Shown in pieces: positions 52,630 through 62,470 of a DNA stretch of 64,000 bases (the stretch's first letter is position 1; the number at the start of each line of letters is the position of its first letter). Origin of the DNA: CAXBID01 sp963815305. Lineage in GTDB: Bacteria > Bacteroidota > Bacteroidia > Flavobacteriales > Flavobacteriaceae. Under the pieces are notes generated by a model. That model ran no database searches, was not told the origin of the DNA, and saw only the letters and a program-made list of their open reading frames with translations. A program made the position numbers and the translations under genes. Where the stretch lies: NCBI GenBank assembly GCA_963815305.1, contig CAWFFW010000002.1:124001-188000 (forward strand). Direction: 5' to 3'.

Positions 52630-53193
52630 TTATTTCTTTTTATCTAAATGTTTGCCTCCAGGAATATTCATTTGAGAGGTTAACTTTGAAATTTCATTCA
52701 AATCAATGTCACCAGTAAGTGACACTATCACGGTTTCAATTTTTCTGTTTTCGCCATTAATATCAACGCCTTTGCCTTTCATGGCTTTATCAATACCATT
52801 TACAAAGATTAAAAGTTCTTTTACATGGTCTGCATCTTTACCCTCTTTGACATAAAATTTCACCTCGGTGCCATCATCTTTAACTTCCATTAATTCCTCT
52901 AAAGAGCTTGCTCTAGATGTTACCCACTTAGTTAAATCTGCTGAAATATCAGCCTTATCAGTAATAATGGTTTTAAAGCTTGTGATGCTTTTTACCATAT
53001 CCATATACGCTTTAGCTTCGGCATCATCTATATCGATACCCATTTTAGCTATCATTTGAAACATTTTAGGCTTAATGGATACATAAGTAACATCAGAATT
53101 ATCGCTGTATTTCTCAAAAATATCTTTCTGAGCCATGCCAGTTAAAGGCATTAACATGATGGCCATTACGAATACTATTATTTTATTTTTCAT
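52630..53193 (-). CDS. DUF4252-family exported protein
   Basis: 187 residues. Signal peptide (KIIVFVMAIMLMPLTGMAQ). Body with KYSDNSDVTYVSIKPKMFQMIAKMG, ...LEELMEVKDDGTEVKFYVKEGKDADHVKELLIFVNG matches DUF4252. A paralogue of the next gene. Third gene of the sigma operon. Confidence 0.85.
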   Translation of the reverse strand: MKNKIIVFVMAIMLMPLTGMAQKDIFEKYSDNSDVTYVSIKPKMFQMIAKMGIDIDDAEAKAYMDMVKSITSFKTIITDKADISADLTKWVTSRASSLEELMEVKDDGTEVKFYVKEGKDADHVKELLIFVNGIDKAMKGKGVDINGENRKIETVIVSLTGDIDLNEISKLTSQMNIPGGKHLDKKK

Positions 53194-53222
53194 CTTATTT
53201 TTTTAAAATTTGTGTTAATTAA

Positions 53223-53699
53223 TTATTTCTTGTTTTTAAAAATTATACGTGTTGTGTTTTCAATTTCATTAAGATATCCTAAAGTTGAAGTCCCTTTATT
53301 TACTTCATTAAGATAATTAACGGTTGAAGCCCCTTTGTTAAATTTTGTCGAAATCATTTCCATAGATTTTGAAAATTCGTTAAAAGCTAATTGCGGATCT
53401 TCATAAGTACCTAAATTATTATTAGTGGTGGCACCAAAGTAAAGCCCTAACATAACAACAGCTATAGCTGCAACAGAAATCCATTTGTAATTAAATTTAC
53501 GTTTTGTTTTTAATGGAACGTCTTTAGTAAATTGCTCTTGTTTATTTACCAAAAAATACTCAAACATAGGTTTGTACATTTCTAAATGTGGTGCAACGTT
53601 GTCGCTAGTAAAATAGTTTTTCAACACGCGCTCTTCTTTAAGTGATGTCTCACCATTTTCGTATTTTTCTAGTAATTTTTCTATATTATTTAATACCAT
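53223..53699 (-). CDS. Putative anti-sigma factor, single TM
   Basis: 158 residues. Cytosolic N-terminal helix region (IEKLLEKYENGETSLKEERVLKNYF) typical of small Bacteroidetes anti-sigma-like proteins, a membrane helix WISVAAIAVVMLGLYFGA (about 75-92) and a periplasmic tail. Its start overlaps the sigma gene end by 14 bp, which indicates translational coupling. Likely holds the ECF factor inactive at the membrane until a signal appears. Confidence 0.75.
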   Translation of the reverse strand: MVLNNIEKLLEKYENGETSLKEERVLKNYFTSDNVAPHLEMYKPMFEYFLVNKQEQFTKDVPLKTKRKFNYKWISVAAIAVVMLGLYFGATTNNNLGTYEDPQLAFNEFSKSMEMISTKFNKGASTVNYLNEVNKGTSTLGYLNEIENTTRIIFKNKK

Positions 53700-54216
53700 A
53701 ATTATGCGTATTAGTTAATTTTTCTCTTATTGTTTTTCGTGCTCTCGATAAGTTTACTCTAACCGCTGTATTATTCATATCCAGCATTTTTGCAATCTCA
53801 TCATAATCGTAATCCTCAATATCTCTAAGTTGAATAATTATTTTTTGCTGTTCGGGTAAAGCTTCAATTATTTTGGCTACCCAATTTACACTATCATTTA
53901 ATTCAACTTGCTTATGTAACTGTGTATTGCCGTCTTCATAATTACTATGCACAATTTTTAAATTTTGTGCTTGTTTAGATTTTAATTTATCAAAACAAAA
54001 ATTCTTGGTCATGGTCATAGAAAAGGCTTCAACATTATTATATCCTTCAATTTTTTGTTTATTATTCCATAACTTTAAAAGAACTTCTTGAGTAGCATCT
54101 TCAGCCTCTTCTGTTGATACGAGTAATCGTTTCGCTAAACGAAATACTTTATCCTTAAAAGGCATTACAATATTTAAAAACTCCGTCTGAGTCATTTTGG
54201 TTTGGTTTGTCCCCAT
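53686..54216 (-). CDS. ECF-type RNA polymerase sigma factor
   Basis: 176 residues. Region 2: FRLAKRLLVSTEEAEDATQEVLLKLWNN and AFSMTMTKNFCFDKLKSK. Region 4: ALPEQQKIIIQLRDIEDYDYDEIAKMLDMNNTAVRVNLSRARKTIREKL. It directs RNA polymerase to its own regulon, probably including this operon. An in-frame second Met (8 codons in) is an alternative start. Confidence 0.92.
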   Translation of the reverse strand: MGTNQTKMTQTEFLNIVMPFKDKVFRLAKRLLVSTEEAEDATQEVLLKLWNNKQKIEGYNNVEAFSMTMTKNFCFDKLKSKQAQNLKIVHSNYEDGNTQLHKQVELNDSVNWVAKIIEALPEQQKIIIQLRDIEDYDYDEIAKMLDMNNTAVRVNLSRARKTIREKLTNTHNYGIK

Positions 54217-54396
54217 TGTTCTTCGAACATTTAACTCTTAATATTTATTTAAGGTTAAAGAATCCTTGAATCTTTGATTTCCCTAAAAGGAAATTTTAAT
54301 GGTTCAGTTAAATTTAAACAGCTTAGTTACGGCTATTTGATATTATGACGACCTCGTTTCTGTTTTGTTACATAACTATTAAAAAAATAAACTTTA

Positions 54397-54426
54397 GGGC
54401 GTCACCCTATCGGGTCGGGCTTTCGC
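54397..54426 (+). repeat. Dispersed intergenic repeat (GGGCGT...GGGTCGGGC type)
   Basis: GGGCGTCACCC and CGGGTCGGGCTTTCGC match the reverse complement of 4593-4620 in order and spacing. The 390 bp region 54217-54606 otherwise holds no gene. Confidence 0.6.
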
Positions 54427-54606
54427 AAGTCGCTCTCTCTGAGGAGCTCCAACAATTGCTCAATCCCTTACGCAGGCACACCAGCAAAATTCAGTTTTAT
54501 TTCACGGCAACAATTAACTTCCGTCTTCCACCTAATAAAATTTTTAAATACACAATATTGTAAGTAAATTTAAGGTTTTATAGACTACTTATATAAAATT
54601 GTGAAA

Positions 54607-56043
54607 ATGAAAAATTTAAGAATCCTGTTTTTAATAATTATAGCTTCCCTTTCGACTGTAGGTTGTTTTGAAGATAATGATGATACTGGATTATCTGCAA
54701 ACGAAATAAATGACTTTGTTTGGAAAGGTATGAATGCCTTCTATCTTTATAAAAACAACATACCAAACTTAGCAAATGATAGATTTACTAGTAATTCAGA
54801 ATATACTAGTTATTTAAATAGTTATTCAACTCCCGAAACGCTATTTGAAAGTTTGATTTATGAAAGAGAAACTGTTGATAGATTTAGTTGGATTGTTGAT
54901 GATTATTTTGAATTAGAAAATCAGTTTAACGGCATATCCAATACAAACGGGATGGAATTCGATTTATTTTTTTCACCGAATACAAGTGAAAATGATATTA
55001 TTGGTGTTGTTAGGCTCGTATTAAAAAATAGCAATGCAGACCAGCAAGGTTTAAAACGTGGCGCTATTTTTTATGGTATTGATGGCACCATATTAACACA
55101 AAATAATTTTCGAGCTCTTTTAACTCAGAATGATTATACTCTAAATTTGGGTGTTTTAAATGACCAAGGTACTCCTGAACGTTCCGATGATACCGTTGAT
55201 ACATCAACAGAAAGTATATCACTAAGCAAAGCACAGTATATAGAAAATCCTGTTTACCAAAACAACATTTTTAATATTGGTGGCGAAAATGTTGGCTATT
55301 TAGTTTATAATGGATTTAATGCCAGTTTTGAAACTGAACTAAACAGTGCTTTCGCTGAATTTAAATCGAACAACGTCAGGCATTTAATTTTAGATTTGCG
55401 TTATAACCCTGGAGGTCGTGTTAGTACTGGCACATATCTAGCAAGTATGATTACTGGGCAGTTTACTGGAGAAGTTTTTAGTAAAGTTATTTATAACGAA
55501 AATTTACAAGAGGCAAATAATATCTACAATTTTGATACTAAAATAGAAAATGGTAATACGATTAATAGCTTAAACCTTCAAAAGTTATATGTTTTAACTA
55601 CCTATAGATCTGCATCTGCAAGTGAAGGTTTAATTAATGGCTTAAATCCTTTTATAGATGTTATTCAAATTGGCACTAATACCACTGGAAAAACACAAGC
55701 ATCAATCACTATTTATGATTCCGCAGATTTCGGAAGAGAAAATGCAAATCCGAATCATACCTATGCTATGCAACCATTGGTTGCTAATGCTGTAAACAAA
55801 AATGATGAATCAGTTCCGGGAACGGGTTTAATACCAAGCTTAGGTTTTGAGTTGGAAGAAGATCCATTTAACTATGGGATTTTAGGCGATGTTAATGAAA
55901 CTTTACTAGCAGCGGCACTTGCAGATATTGAAAGTTCTACTGGCAAATTAATAGCAATAAAATCTAGAGCAAAAGCACCTTTAAAATACGTAAAAGATAG
56001 TAACGACTTTAATCCTTTTGAGGGCGGTATGCTAATTGATTAA
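54607..56043 (+). CDS. S41-family peptidase lipoprotein (C-terminal processing type)
   Basis: 478 residues from the ATG at 54607 (GTG at 54601 is an alternative). Lipobox STVGC. A PDZ-like region (about 125-170, ADQQGLKRGAIFYGIDG) precedes the S41 catalytic domain with HLILDLRYNPGGRVSTGTYLA and catalytic Ser in TYRSASASEGLINGL, plus GTNTTGKTQ. Peptidases of this kind trim proteins in the periplasm or at the surface. Single gene with a terminator downstream. Confidence 0.9.
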   Translation: MKNLRILFLIIIASLSTVGCFEDNDDTGLSANEINDFVWKGMNAFYLYKNNIPNLANDRFTSNSEYTSYLNSYSTPETLFESLIYERETVDRFSWIVDDYFELENQFNGISNTNGMEFDLFFSPNTSENDIIGVVRLVLKNSNADQQGLKRGAIFYGIDGTILTQNNFRALLTQNDYTLNLGVLNDQGTPERSDDTVDTSTESISLSKAQYIENPVYQNNIFNIGGENVGYLVYNGFNASFETELNSAFAEFKSNNVRHLILDLRYNPGGRVSTGTYLASMITGQFTGEVFSKVIYNENLQEANNIYNFDTKIENGNTINSLNLQKLYVLTTYRSASASEGLINGLNPFIDVIQIGTNTTGKTQASITIYDSADFGRENANPNHTYAMQPLVANAVNKNDESVPGTGLIPSLGFELEEDPFNYGILGDVNETLLAAALADIESSTGKLIAIKSRAKAPLKYVKDSNDFNPFEGGMLID

Positions 56044-56106
56044 ATTAAAATATCCAATTAAATTATTGTTCAAATACACTCCAAAATATTGATTGATATA
56101 ATGTTT

Positions 56107-56145
56107 AAAAAAACCTACAAGATTCATAAAATCCTGTAGGCTTTT
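56107..56145. terminator. Bidirectional terminator
   Basis: CCTACA and TGTAGG plus flanking A/T pairs form a hairpin (AAAACCTACAAGAT against ATCCTGTAGGCTTTT) between the convergent S41 and propeller genes. Confidence 0.65.
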
Positions 56146-56194
56146 CAATTTATATTATGCTTTAAATAAGCTTAAAACCTATTAGTTAAATTAC

Positions 56195-57256
56195 TTAGTT
56201 AAAATATATACCACTAGGAATAATATTTACATTAGTCGTGTTTTTTAATGTATTCGTAGTTAAATCGTATGAGGTTAAAGTACCATTACTTGTAAAATCT
56301 CCTGCATCTACACCATAAAGTATTCCATCATTTATAGCCATATTGTAAAAATTAAGCCCTGTGATTTCTGCATTAGTAGGTAATGTAGTTGTTGAACTAT
56401 TCATTTTATAAACAGAACCACCTAAATAATAATACAAATTACCATTTTCTAATTTTAAAAATTTTGGATGTTCTGTAGCCGCAAAAGCTATTGAAGTTGT
56501 AGAATTAGTTGACGTATTTAATTTAAACAATTGGCCTCCTGTTTCACTTCCTGTCCATGATGGTTTTCCACTACAAAGCACCCATAAATCTCCAGAAGAA
56601 TCAAACAATAAAGAATTTGGAACATCGCTTATAACAATAGTATCAATCACTAAATCAGATGAATTATCTATGACCACAACTTTATTATTTTGACTAAATC
56701 CGCCTTGTAATGCTACATAAATAGTAGTATCATTAGCAATAATTTTTTCTGGACCTTCCTCTATCGGAATAGTCGTACTCTCTAAAGTATTGGATACTAA
56801 ATCTATAATAGCAACGTAATCGTCTGTCGCATCGCTGCCATCACCCCAATTAGTAACATAACCTTTTCCATTAGAAAAAGCAATATATCTAGGATTACTT
56901 AAACCAGTATTAATAGTTGCGACAGATTCAAAGGTATAACGATTAACAATTTCTATAGTGTTTGAAACATTTAAAACTATAAACGCTAAATCGTTATTAA
57001 ACGCCACACTTTGTGCGGTATCACCTAAAAGTCTATTATTTGTAAAATTAAAAATACTGTTTTCGACAGTCATAAAATCGTAGGACACAAAGGAGACAGA
57101 AGCATTTCCCTGTCCAAAATTACCTTCATGAGATATTAATATACCGTTCTCATAATTTCCTTTTGGTAACGGTGGGTTTACATCATCGTCATTACTACAC
57201 GAAGTAAAAATAAAAGTAGTTGTTATTAGTAAAGCGAAGATTCTTTTTAAGTTCAT
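56195..57256 (-). CDS. Beta-propeller lipoprotein (YncE/DUF5074-like) of the B12 locus
   Basis: 353 residues. Lipobox FTSC (Cys20). Repeats with NTIEIVNRYTFESVATI, YVAIIDLVSNTLESTTI and KVVVIDNSSDLVIDTI recall YncE-type propeller blades. It lies 5 bp after the TonB receptor gene on the same strand and under the same riboswitch. It is probably a surface accessory for B12 capture; this role is inferred from position. Confidence 0.8.
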   Translation of the reverse strand: MNLKRIFALLITTTFIFTSCSNDDDVNPPLPKGNYENGILISHEGNFGQGNASVSFVSYDFMTVENSIFNFTNNRLLGDTAQSVAFNNDLAFIVLNVSNTIEIVNRYTFESVATINTGLSNPRYIAFSNGKGYVTNWGDGSDATDDYVAIIDLVSNTLESTTIPIEEGPEKIIANDTTIYVALQGGFSQNNKVVVIDNSSDLVIDTIVISDVPNSLLFDSSGDLWVLCSGKPSWTGSETGGQLFKLNTSTNSTTSIAFAATEHPKFLKLENGNLYYYLGGSVYKMNSSTTTLPTNAEITGLNFYNMAINDGILYGVDAGDFTSNGTLTSYDLTTNTLKNTTNVNIIPSGIYFN

Positions 57257-57261
57257 AAGTT

Positions 57262-59094
57262 TTAAAATTTAATTATTAATTGTAAAGTAAAGTTTCTACT
57301 AGGCATTGGCCTAAGTGACACATTTTCATAATATGTATTGTATAAATTGTTGATTTTAAAGTCTAAAACGTACTGTTTATTAGCTTTTGTATTCGTAATG
57401 TAGGCGAATCCTAAATTCCCCACATCGAAACCATCTAACTCCCCTCCTATAATAGCGACTTTCCCGTTGTATAAATGTTGATAAAAAACTGTAAAAGCCT
57501 TGATATTGTAGGCTATTGATGCATTTGCTTTATGTTCTGGAACATAAAATAAAGGTTGCTCTTTCACCAAATCCCTTGCTATGGTATACGAATAGTTCGA
57601 ATTGAATTTAAAAATATGGTTATCAAACCGTTTCTCCAATGCTGTCTCTAGCTCTAAGCCATAATTAGCTGCATTAGAAATATTAACTGGATTCCAATAA
57701 CCAGTAATGGTATTTGGCCGCCATTGTATTAAATCAGAACTCTTGATGTAGAATGTATTCACACCAACTTCAAAATCTTCTAATCTAATTACTTGTCCTA
57801 AATCTATCTGAAAGGAAGATTCGGGTTCTAAATCTAGATTCCCACCAGGTTGCCAATATAAATCGTTAAACGTTGGGATTCTAAAATTTTTAGAGGCGTT
57901 TAGTTTTAAAGTATATTTTTTGGTTACCGTAAAATTTGCATCTCCAGAGAAGACAATTGGACTTTTAAAATCGGAATTTACATCTTGTCTAGCACTTAAA
58001 GCATATTGTAGTTTAGGTGACGGTTTATGACTTAAAATTGCTGTTACAGAAAATGCATTACGTTTAGGATTGTCAAAACTACCGCCCTTTGCACTTAAAA
58101 TACTATAATCTGTTATGGCATTTAACTCTAATGTTTTTGAAAATCTATAATTAAAATTATACTGTAGCAACCAGGTATTGGCGGTCCCTTCAGAAAAGTT
58201 GGCGCTGTTTTTATTTTCAAAAAACTTAAATTTTTCTATTAAATTTACAGCTTTTAACTTGGTGCTAAAATTATCTGATACTCTAGTCCATTCTAATAAT
58301 GTTCTGTATTCGTCACTTATATATTTACTATCTGAAGGTGCTACTAAAGTAGCAGAGAATTCTCTATCACTCGAAAAGTTTTGATGATATAACTTAATAG
58401 CATCTTTTTGAGAAATCATAAAACCGAGGTTGGCATTAATATCTAAATTATTAAAAGCAGCATTTTCGTTTTCTCTATTTGTACCTAAAAATTTATAATT
58501 ATTTTCAGAATCCTTATAAGCAACGCCTATGCTAGCAGTCCATAAATTATCTCCAAAAGATGTATTTAAAGACGTTTCTTTGGTATCAAAACTCCCGTAT
58601 GCGACTTTCAATCTGTTTTCAAAATGACGTCCAAATTTCAGATCGTTATTTAAATGTACACTACCTCCTATCGCTCCACTGCCGTATTGAACACTTCCGC
58701 CTCCACTACGTATGGCAATAGAATTATAATTTGATGTACTTATGGTATTGAAATCAACCTGTCCTGTTAGCTGAGAATTAATATTTATACCATTCCAAAT
58801 CACAGCCGTTTGTGATGCGTTTGTGCCTCTAAATGAGGGCGATGATACCATACCATAACCATTCTCCTTAAAATAAATATTAGAATTGTAGCGTAAAACA
58901 TCTGTTAAAGATGTATTGTTTTTTTTAAGAATTGAATCTGAAAGTACAGTTACCTTGTACCCTTTAGCATAACGTTTCAACTTAACATCACTTAAAACAA
59001 TTTCGTCTAGTTTTTGAATAGAATCAACAAGAGATTGTGCATGTGTTAACATGCTACAAAGCAAAATAAATAAAAGACAAGCGACAATTTTCAT
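57262..59094 (-). CDS. btuB: TonB-dependent vitamin B12 receptor (BtuB-like)
   Basis: 610 residues. Signal peptide (MKIVACLLFILLCSMLTHAQ), a TonB-box-like region, plug domain (about 40-130: NNTSLTDVLRYNSNIYFKENG, SSPSFRGTNASQTAVIWNGININ, GGGSVQYGSGAIGGSVHLN) and a 22-strand barrel that ends with an aromatic strand (SRNFTLQLIIKF). Assigned to B12 because a cobalamin riboswitch lies 45 bp upstream and BtuFCD-like genes lie divergently. Confidence 0.92.
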   Translation of the reverse strand: MKIVACLLFILLCSMLTHAQSLVDSIQKLDEIVLSDVKLKRYAKGYKVTVLSDSILKKNNTSLTDVLRYNSNIYFKENGYGMVSSPSFRGTNASQTAVIWNGININSQLTGQVDFNTISTSNYNSIAIRSGGGSVQYGSGAIGGSVHLNNDLKFGRHFENRLKVAYGSFDTKETSLNTSFGDNLWTASIGVAYKDSENNYKFLGTNRENENAAFNNLDINANLGFMISQKDAIKLYHQNFSSDREFSATLVAPSDSKYISDEYRTLLEWTRVSDNFSTKLKAVNLIEKFKFFENKNSANFSEGTANTWLLQYNFNYRFSKTLELNAITDYSILSAKGGSFDNPKRNAFSVTAILSHKPSPKLQYALSARQDVNSDFKSPIVFSGDANFTVTKKYTLKLNASKNFRIPTFNDLYWQPGGNLDLEPESSFQIDLGQVIRLEDFEVGVNTFYIKSSDLIQWRPNTITGYWNPVNISNAANYGLELETALEKRFDNHIFKFNSNYSYTIARDLVKEQPLFYVPEHKANASIAYNIKAFTVFYQHLYNGKVAIIGGELDGFDVGNLGFAYITNTKANKQYVLDFKINNLYNTYYENVSLRPMPSRNFTLQLIIKF

Positions 59095-59139
59095 AATACC
59101 AAATACTTTTTTCCCGAAAGTTTTTTTTAGTTAAAAAAA

Positions 59140-59345
59140 ATGGCAGGTCTCCTGACTTGTTTTATGTTATTACACCTTCCCAACAAAATGCCAGTGGTAA
59201 TTGCAGTTAATAACATCCTCCTTGAATGAGGTGCTGAAATACATTCAGCATAAACTTACAGTTGCGGGAACAGTTCTGGACTTGATAATAAAATCTCACC
59301 AGATTCCCTTTTAATTTGATCACGTGAAGTGACCAAAACCAAATT
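59140..59345 (-). ncRNA. Cobalamin riboswitch
   Basis: On the minus strand: P1/P2-side GGTTTTGGTCAC near 59331-59340, GGGAATCTGGTGAG, CCAGAACTGTTCCCGCAACTG, ACCACTGGC and the B12 box GTCAGGAGACCTGCC (59142-59156). All are in the canonical order. It precedes the BtuB-like gene by about 45 bp and should shut it off when adenosyl- or methylcobalamin is bound. Confidence 0.95.
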
Positions 59346-59400
59346 TCGATGCGAAAGTAAACATTATGTTTAATGTTTCATTAAAAAGATTAAATAATAT

Positions 59401-59408
59401 TACTTTTG
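59401..59408 (+). promoter_or_regulatory. Promoter -7 box (TACTTTTG) of the btuF operon
   Basis: Exact TANNTTTG match, 20 bp before the TTG start of the binding-protein gene. The riboswitch points the other way, so this operon does not appear to be riboswitch-controlled. Confidence 0.55.
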
Positions 59409-59427
59409 ACGTGATAAAAATTCAACA

Positions 59428-60570
59428 TTGAAAAAAACTATTTTCTTTTTAATCAGCCTTTTATTTATTTCTTGTAATGAAGAAACACGTAAACAAACAC
59501 CTGAAATAACAAAAGACACCTCTCTTGAAATCAAATACGCCAAAGGATTTTCGGTTACAAATTATAAAACTTACAAAGTTTTGGAAATTAAAAACCCTTG
59601 GCCAAAATCTGACAAAACTTATAAATACGTTTTAATAACAAAAGAGAATGCTGCTAAAACAAGTTTTATGCAAAATGAATTTGATGGAATCGTTATTTAT
59701 CCCATCAAAAAAATTGTAGTGACCTCTACAACTCATATTCCAGCTTTAGAATTGTTAGGCGTAGAAAAAACATTGATTGGATTTCCTGGAATAGCATACA
59801 TTTCATCTGAAAAAATAAGAAAACGTATTGATAATGGTTTAATAAGAGAACTTGGTAAAAACGAAGGCATAAACACCGAAATTTTATTAGAATTAAAACC
59901 TGATTTAGTTATTGGTTTTGGTATTGATGGTAATAATCGTTCTTTTGAAACTATTAAAAAATCAAATATTCCCGTTATTTATAATGGCGATTGGGTTGAA
60001 AGTTCGCCGTTAGCAAAAGCAGAATGGATTAAGTTTTTTGGAGCACTTTATAATAAAGAAAATGAAGCTGATTCTATTTTTAGTAAAATCGAAAAAGACT
60101 ATTTAAATGCCAAAGAATTAGCAAAAGATATAGAAAATAAACCCACAGTTTTAAGTGGTGCTATGCATAATGATGTTTGGTATTTACCAAATGGCACAAG
60201 TACTGAGGCACAACTTTTAAAAGATGCTAATGTTGATTATTTATGGAAAAACACTAAAGGTACTGGTAGTTTAAAATTGAATTTTGAATCGGTATTTTCC
60301 AAAGCAAAAGATGCTGATATTTGGTTAAGTCCTTCCAATTATAATAGTTTGGAAAGTTTAAAAAACGGAAGCTCACAACATAGTATGTTTAAAGCATTTC
60401 AAAACAAAAAGGTATATTCGTTTACGAAGACAACTGGAGAAAGTGGTGGGGTTTTATACTATGAATTAGGTATGATGCGCCCCGATTTAGTTTTAAAAGA
60501 CATCATAAAAATATGTCATCCTGAATTACTAAAAACCCACGAGCTTTACTTTTTTAAACCTTTAGACTAA
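59428..60570 (+). CDS. B12-type ABC transporter substrate-binding lipoprotein (BtuF-like)
   Basis: 380 residues from a TTG. Lipobox LFISC (Cys16). The cobalamin/iron-siderophore binding-protein fold shows IVVTSTTHIPALELLGVEKTLIGFPG, ELKPDLVIGFGIDGN, and GGVLYYELGMMRPDLVLKDI. Transfers B12 to the permease. First gene of a three-gene operon; ends directly before btuC. Confidence 0.88.
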   Translation: MKKTIFFLISLLFISCNEETRKQTPEITKDTSLEIKYAKGFSVTNYKTYKVLEIKNPWPKSDKTYKYVLITKENAAKTSFMQNEFDGIVIYPIKKIVVTSTTHIPALELLGVEKTLIGFPGIAYISSEKIRKRIDNGLIRELGKNEGINTEILLELKPDLVIGFGIDGNNRSFETIKKSNIPVIYNGDWVESSPLAKAEWIKFFGALYNKENEADSIFSKIEKDYLNAKELAKDIENKPTVLSGAMHNDVWYLPNGTSTEAQLLKDANVDYLWKNTKGTGSLKLNFESVFSKAKDADIWLSPSNYNSLESLKNGSSQHSMFKAFQNKKVYSFTKTTGESGGVLYYELGMMRPDLVLKDIIKICHPELLKTHELYFFKPLD

Positions 60571-61602
60571 TTGCAATTACAAAGATCATATAACATCCCA
60601 TTTATAGTTTTGAGCCTTGTGCTACTTGTTTGTTTTTTTACAAATATTAGTTTGGGCTCGGTTTACATTCCTATTAAAAGTGTTTTTAATAGCTTGATTG
60701 GTAATGCTACCGAGCAAGAGACTTGGCAACACATTATCCAAAATTACAGATTACCAAAGGCCATTACAGCAATAATCGTGGGTTCTGGTTTAGGTATTTC
60801 TGGATTACTCATGCAAACCTTATTCAGAAACCCTTTGGCTGGTCCTTTCGTGTTAGGGATTAGCTCAGGCGCAAGTTTAGGAGTAGCATTGGTTATTATG
60901 GGATCTGGTTTTATGGGTGGTGTTTTTGCTACACTGCTTATATCAAAATGGGGTATTGTTTTAGCAGCAAGCTTAGGTAGTTTTTTAGTTTTACTTTCTG
61001 TTTTAATGGTGTCTTTAAAAGTTAGAGATACTATGGCTATACTCATTATCGGGCTTATGTTCGCGAGTATAACTGCGGCCATAGTAAGTGTGTTATCGTA
61101 TTTTAGTTCTGCGCAACAATTACAACAATATATTTTTTGGGGATTTGGCAGTTTAGGGAATCTATCATGGGGTGAAATTTTTATTTTCTTTTTAATTTAT
61201 TCCGTTGGTATATTGATTAGCATGACATCCATTAAGTCTTTAAATACGCTTCTTTTAGGAGAAAATTACGCTAAAAGCTTAGGCTTAAATATCAAAAAAA
61301 GCAGATTAACAATCATCATAGCTACTAGTTTACTAGCTGGTACAATTACTGCGTTTGCTGGCCCCATTGCATTTATTGGATTAGCAATTCCGCATTTAAC
61401 GCGACAGGTTTTTAATACGTCTAATCATAAAATATTACTGCCTGCCGTATTTTTATTTGGTGCTATTGTAATGCTTATTTGCGATAGTATTGCACAATTA
61501 CCTAATAGCGATTTAACGTTACCAATTAATACAATAACATCTTTAGTTGGAGCTCCTGTTGTAATTTGGTTGCTAGTTAGAAAACGAAAAATGATATTCT
61601 AA
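60571..61602 (+). CDS. FecCD/BtuC-family ABC permease
   Basis: 343 residues from a TTG right after the stop of the binding-protein gene. About ten membrane helices; FecCD signature: RLPKAITAIIVGSGLGISGLLMQTLFRNPLA, GPFVLGISSGASLGVAL, AGPIAFIGLAIPHLTRQVF. Forms the channel of the B12 importer. Overlaps the next gene by 1 bp. Confidence 0.92.
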   Translation: MQLQRSYNIPFIVLSLVLLVCFFTNISLGSVYIPIKSVFNSLIGNATEQETWQHIIQNYRLPKAITAIIVGSGLGISGLLMQTLFRNPLAGPFVLGISSGASLGVALVIMGSGFMGGVFATLLISKWGIVLAASLGSFLVLLSVLMVSLKVRDTMAILIIGLMFASITAAIVSVLSYFSSAQQLQQYIFWGFGSLGNLSWGEIFIFFLIYSVGILISMTSIKSLNTLLLGENYAKSLGLNIKKSRLTIIIATSLLAGTITAFAGPIAFIGLAIPHLTRQVFNTSNHKILLPAVFLFGAIVMLICDSIAQLPNSDLTLPINTITSLVGAPVVIWLLVRKRKMIF

Positions 61603-62396
61603 TGAGTAAAAAAGAAGAACATATCATTTTAAAGACTGAAAATTTATCCGTTGGTTATGTTTCAAAAAAAGTTAAAACGGTTGTAGCTTCAAATATTAAT
61701 ATTGAATTAAAACAAGGGCAACTTGTGGGGTTAATTGGCGCCAATGGTGTTGGTAAATCAACACTATTACGAACACTTACCAATGTTCAAAAGAGTTTAA
61801 ACGGGACTGTTTTTATTAATGAAAAAAACATAAAAAACTATAATCCTTTAGATTTAGCCAAGGTGATGAGTTTGGTTTTAACTGAACAAATAGCCTCTAA
61901 AAATTTATCTGTTTTTGAATTGGTTGCTTTAGGCAGACAACCTTATACCAATTGGGTTGGCAATTTATCTGAAAATGATATTTCCATAATTTATAATGCT
62001 TTAAACCAAACCAATATTACAGATTTAAAACACAAAAAATGCTTCGAACTTAGTGATGGACAATTACAAAAAGTGATGATTGCACGTGCTTTGGCACAAG
62101 ACACAGATTTAATTATTCTGGACGAACCAACAACCCATTTAGATATGTATCATAAAGCATACATATTAAAATTACTTCAAAAATTAGCACAAGAAACCAA
62201 CAAAACTATTCTGTTTTCTTCTCATGAGATAGATTTAGCAATTCAATTATGTGATAATTTAATTGTGATGACTAAAACAGAGGTGATTTCAGATAGTCCT
62301 TGCAACCTAATTTCAAAAGGGACTTTTAATAGGTTATTTCCAAAAGATTTAATTGCTTTTGATGAAAAAACTGGGAGTTTTAGGGTTAAAAAATAG
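61602..62396 (+). CDS. ABC transporter ATPase (BtuD/FepC-like)
   Basis: 264 residues. Walker A GANGVGKSTLLRTL, signature ELSDGQLQKVMIARALAQD, Walker B LIILDEPTTHLD, switch His in FSSHEIDLAIQ. Powers B12 import. The signature has LSDGQ in place of LSGGQ, common in this family. Ends the operon. Confidence 0.92.
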   Translation: MSKKEEHIILKTENLSVGYVSKKVKTVVASNINIELKQGQLVGLIGANGVGKSTLLRTLTNVQKSLNGTVFINEKNIKNYNPLDLAKVMSLVLTEQIASKNLSVFELVALGRQPYTNWVGNLSENDISIIYNALNQTNITDLKHKKCFELSDGQLQKVMIARALAQDTDLIILDEPTTHLDMYHKAYILKLLQKLAQETNKTILFSSHEIDLAIQLCDNLIVMTKTEVISDSPCNLISKGTFNRLFPKDLIAFDEKTGSFRVKK

Positions 62397-62470
62397 ATTT
62401 AAAAACTTCGGTCGTCTACCTTCCGTCTTAAAACTAAAAAATTTATCTTTGATTATATTTCTTTTGATAA

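Noticed and set aside
54345..54563. Small gene of 72 codons after the sigma operon
   Set aside because: It overlaps the dispersed GGGCGT repeat and shows no protein-like pattern or promoter.
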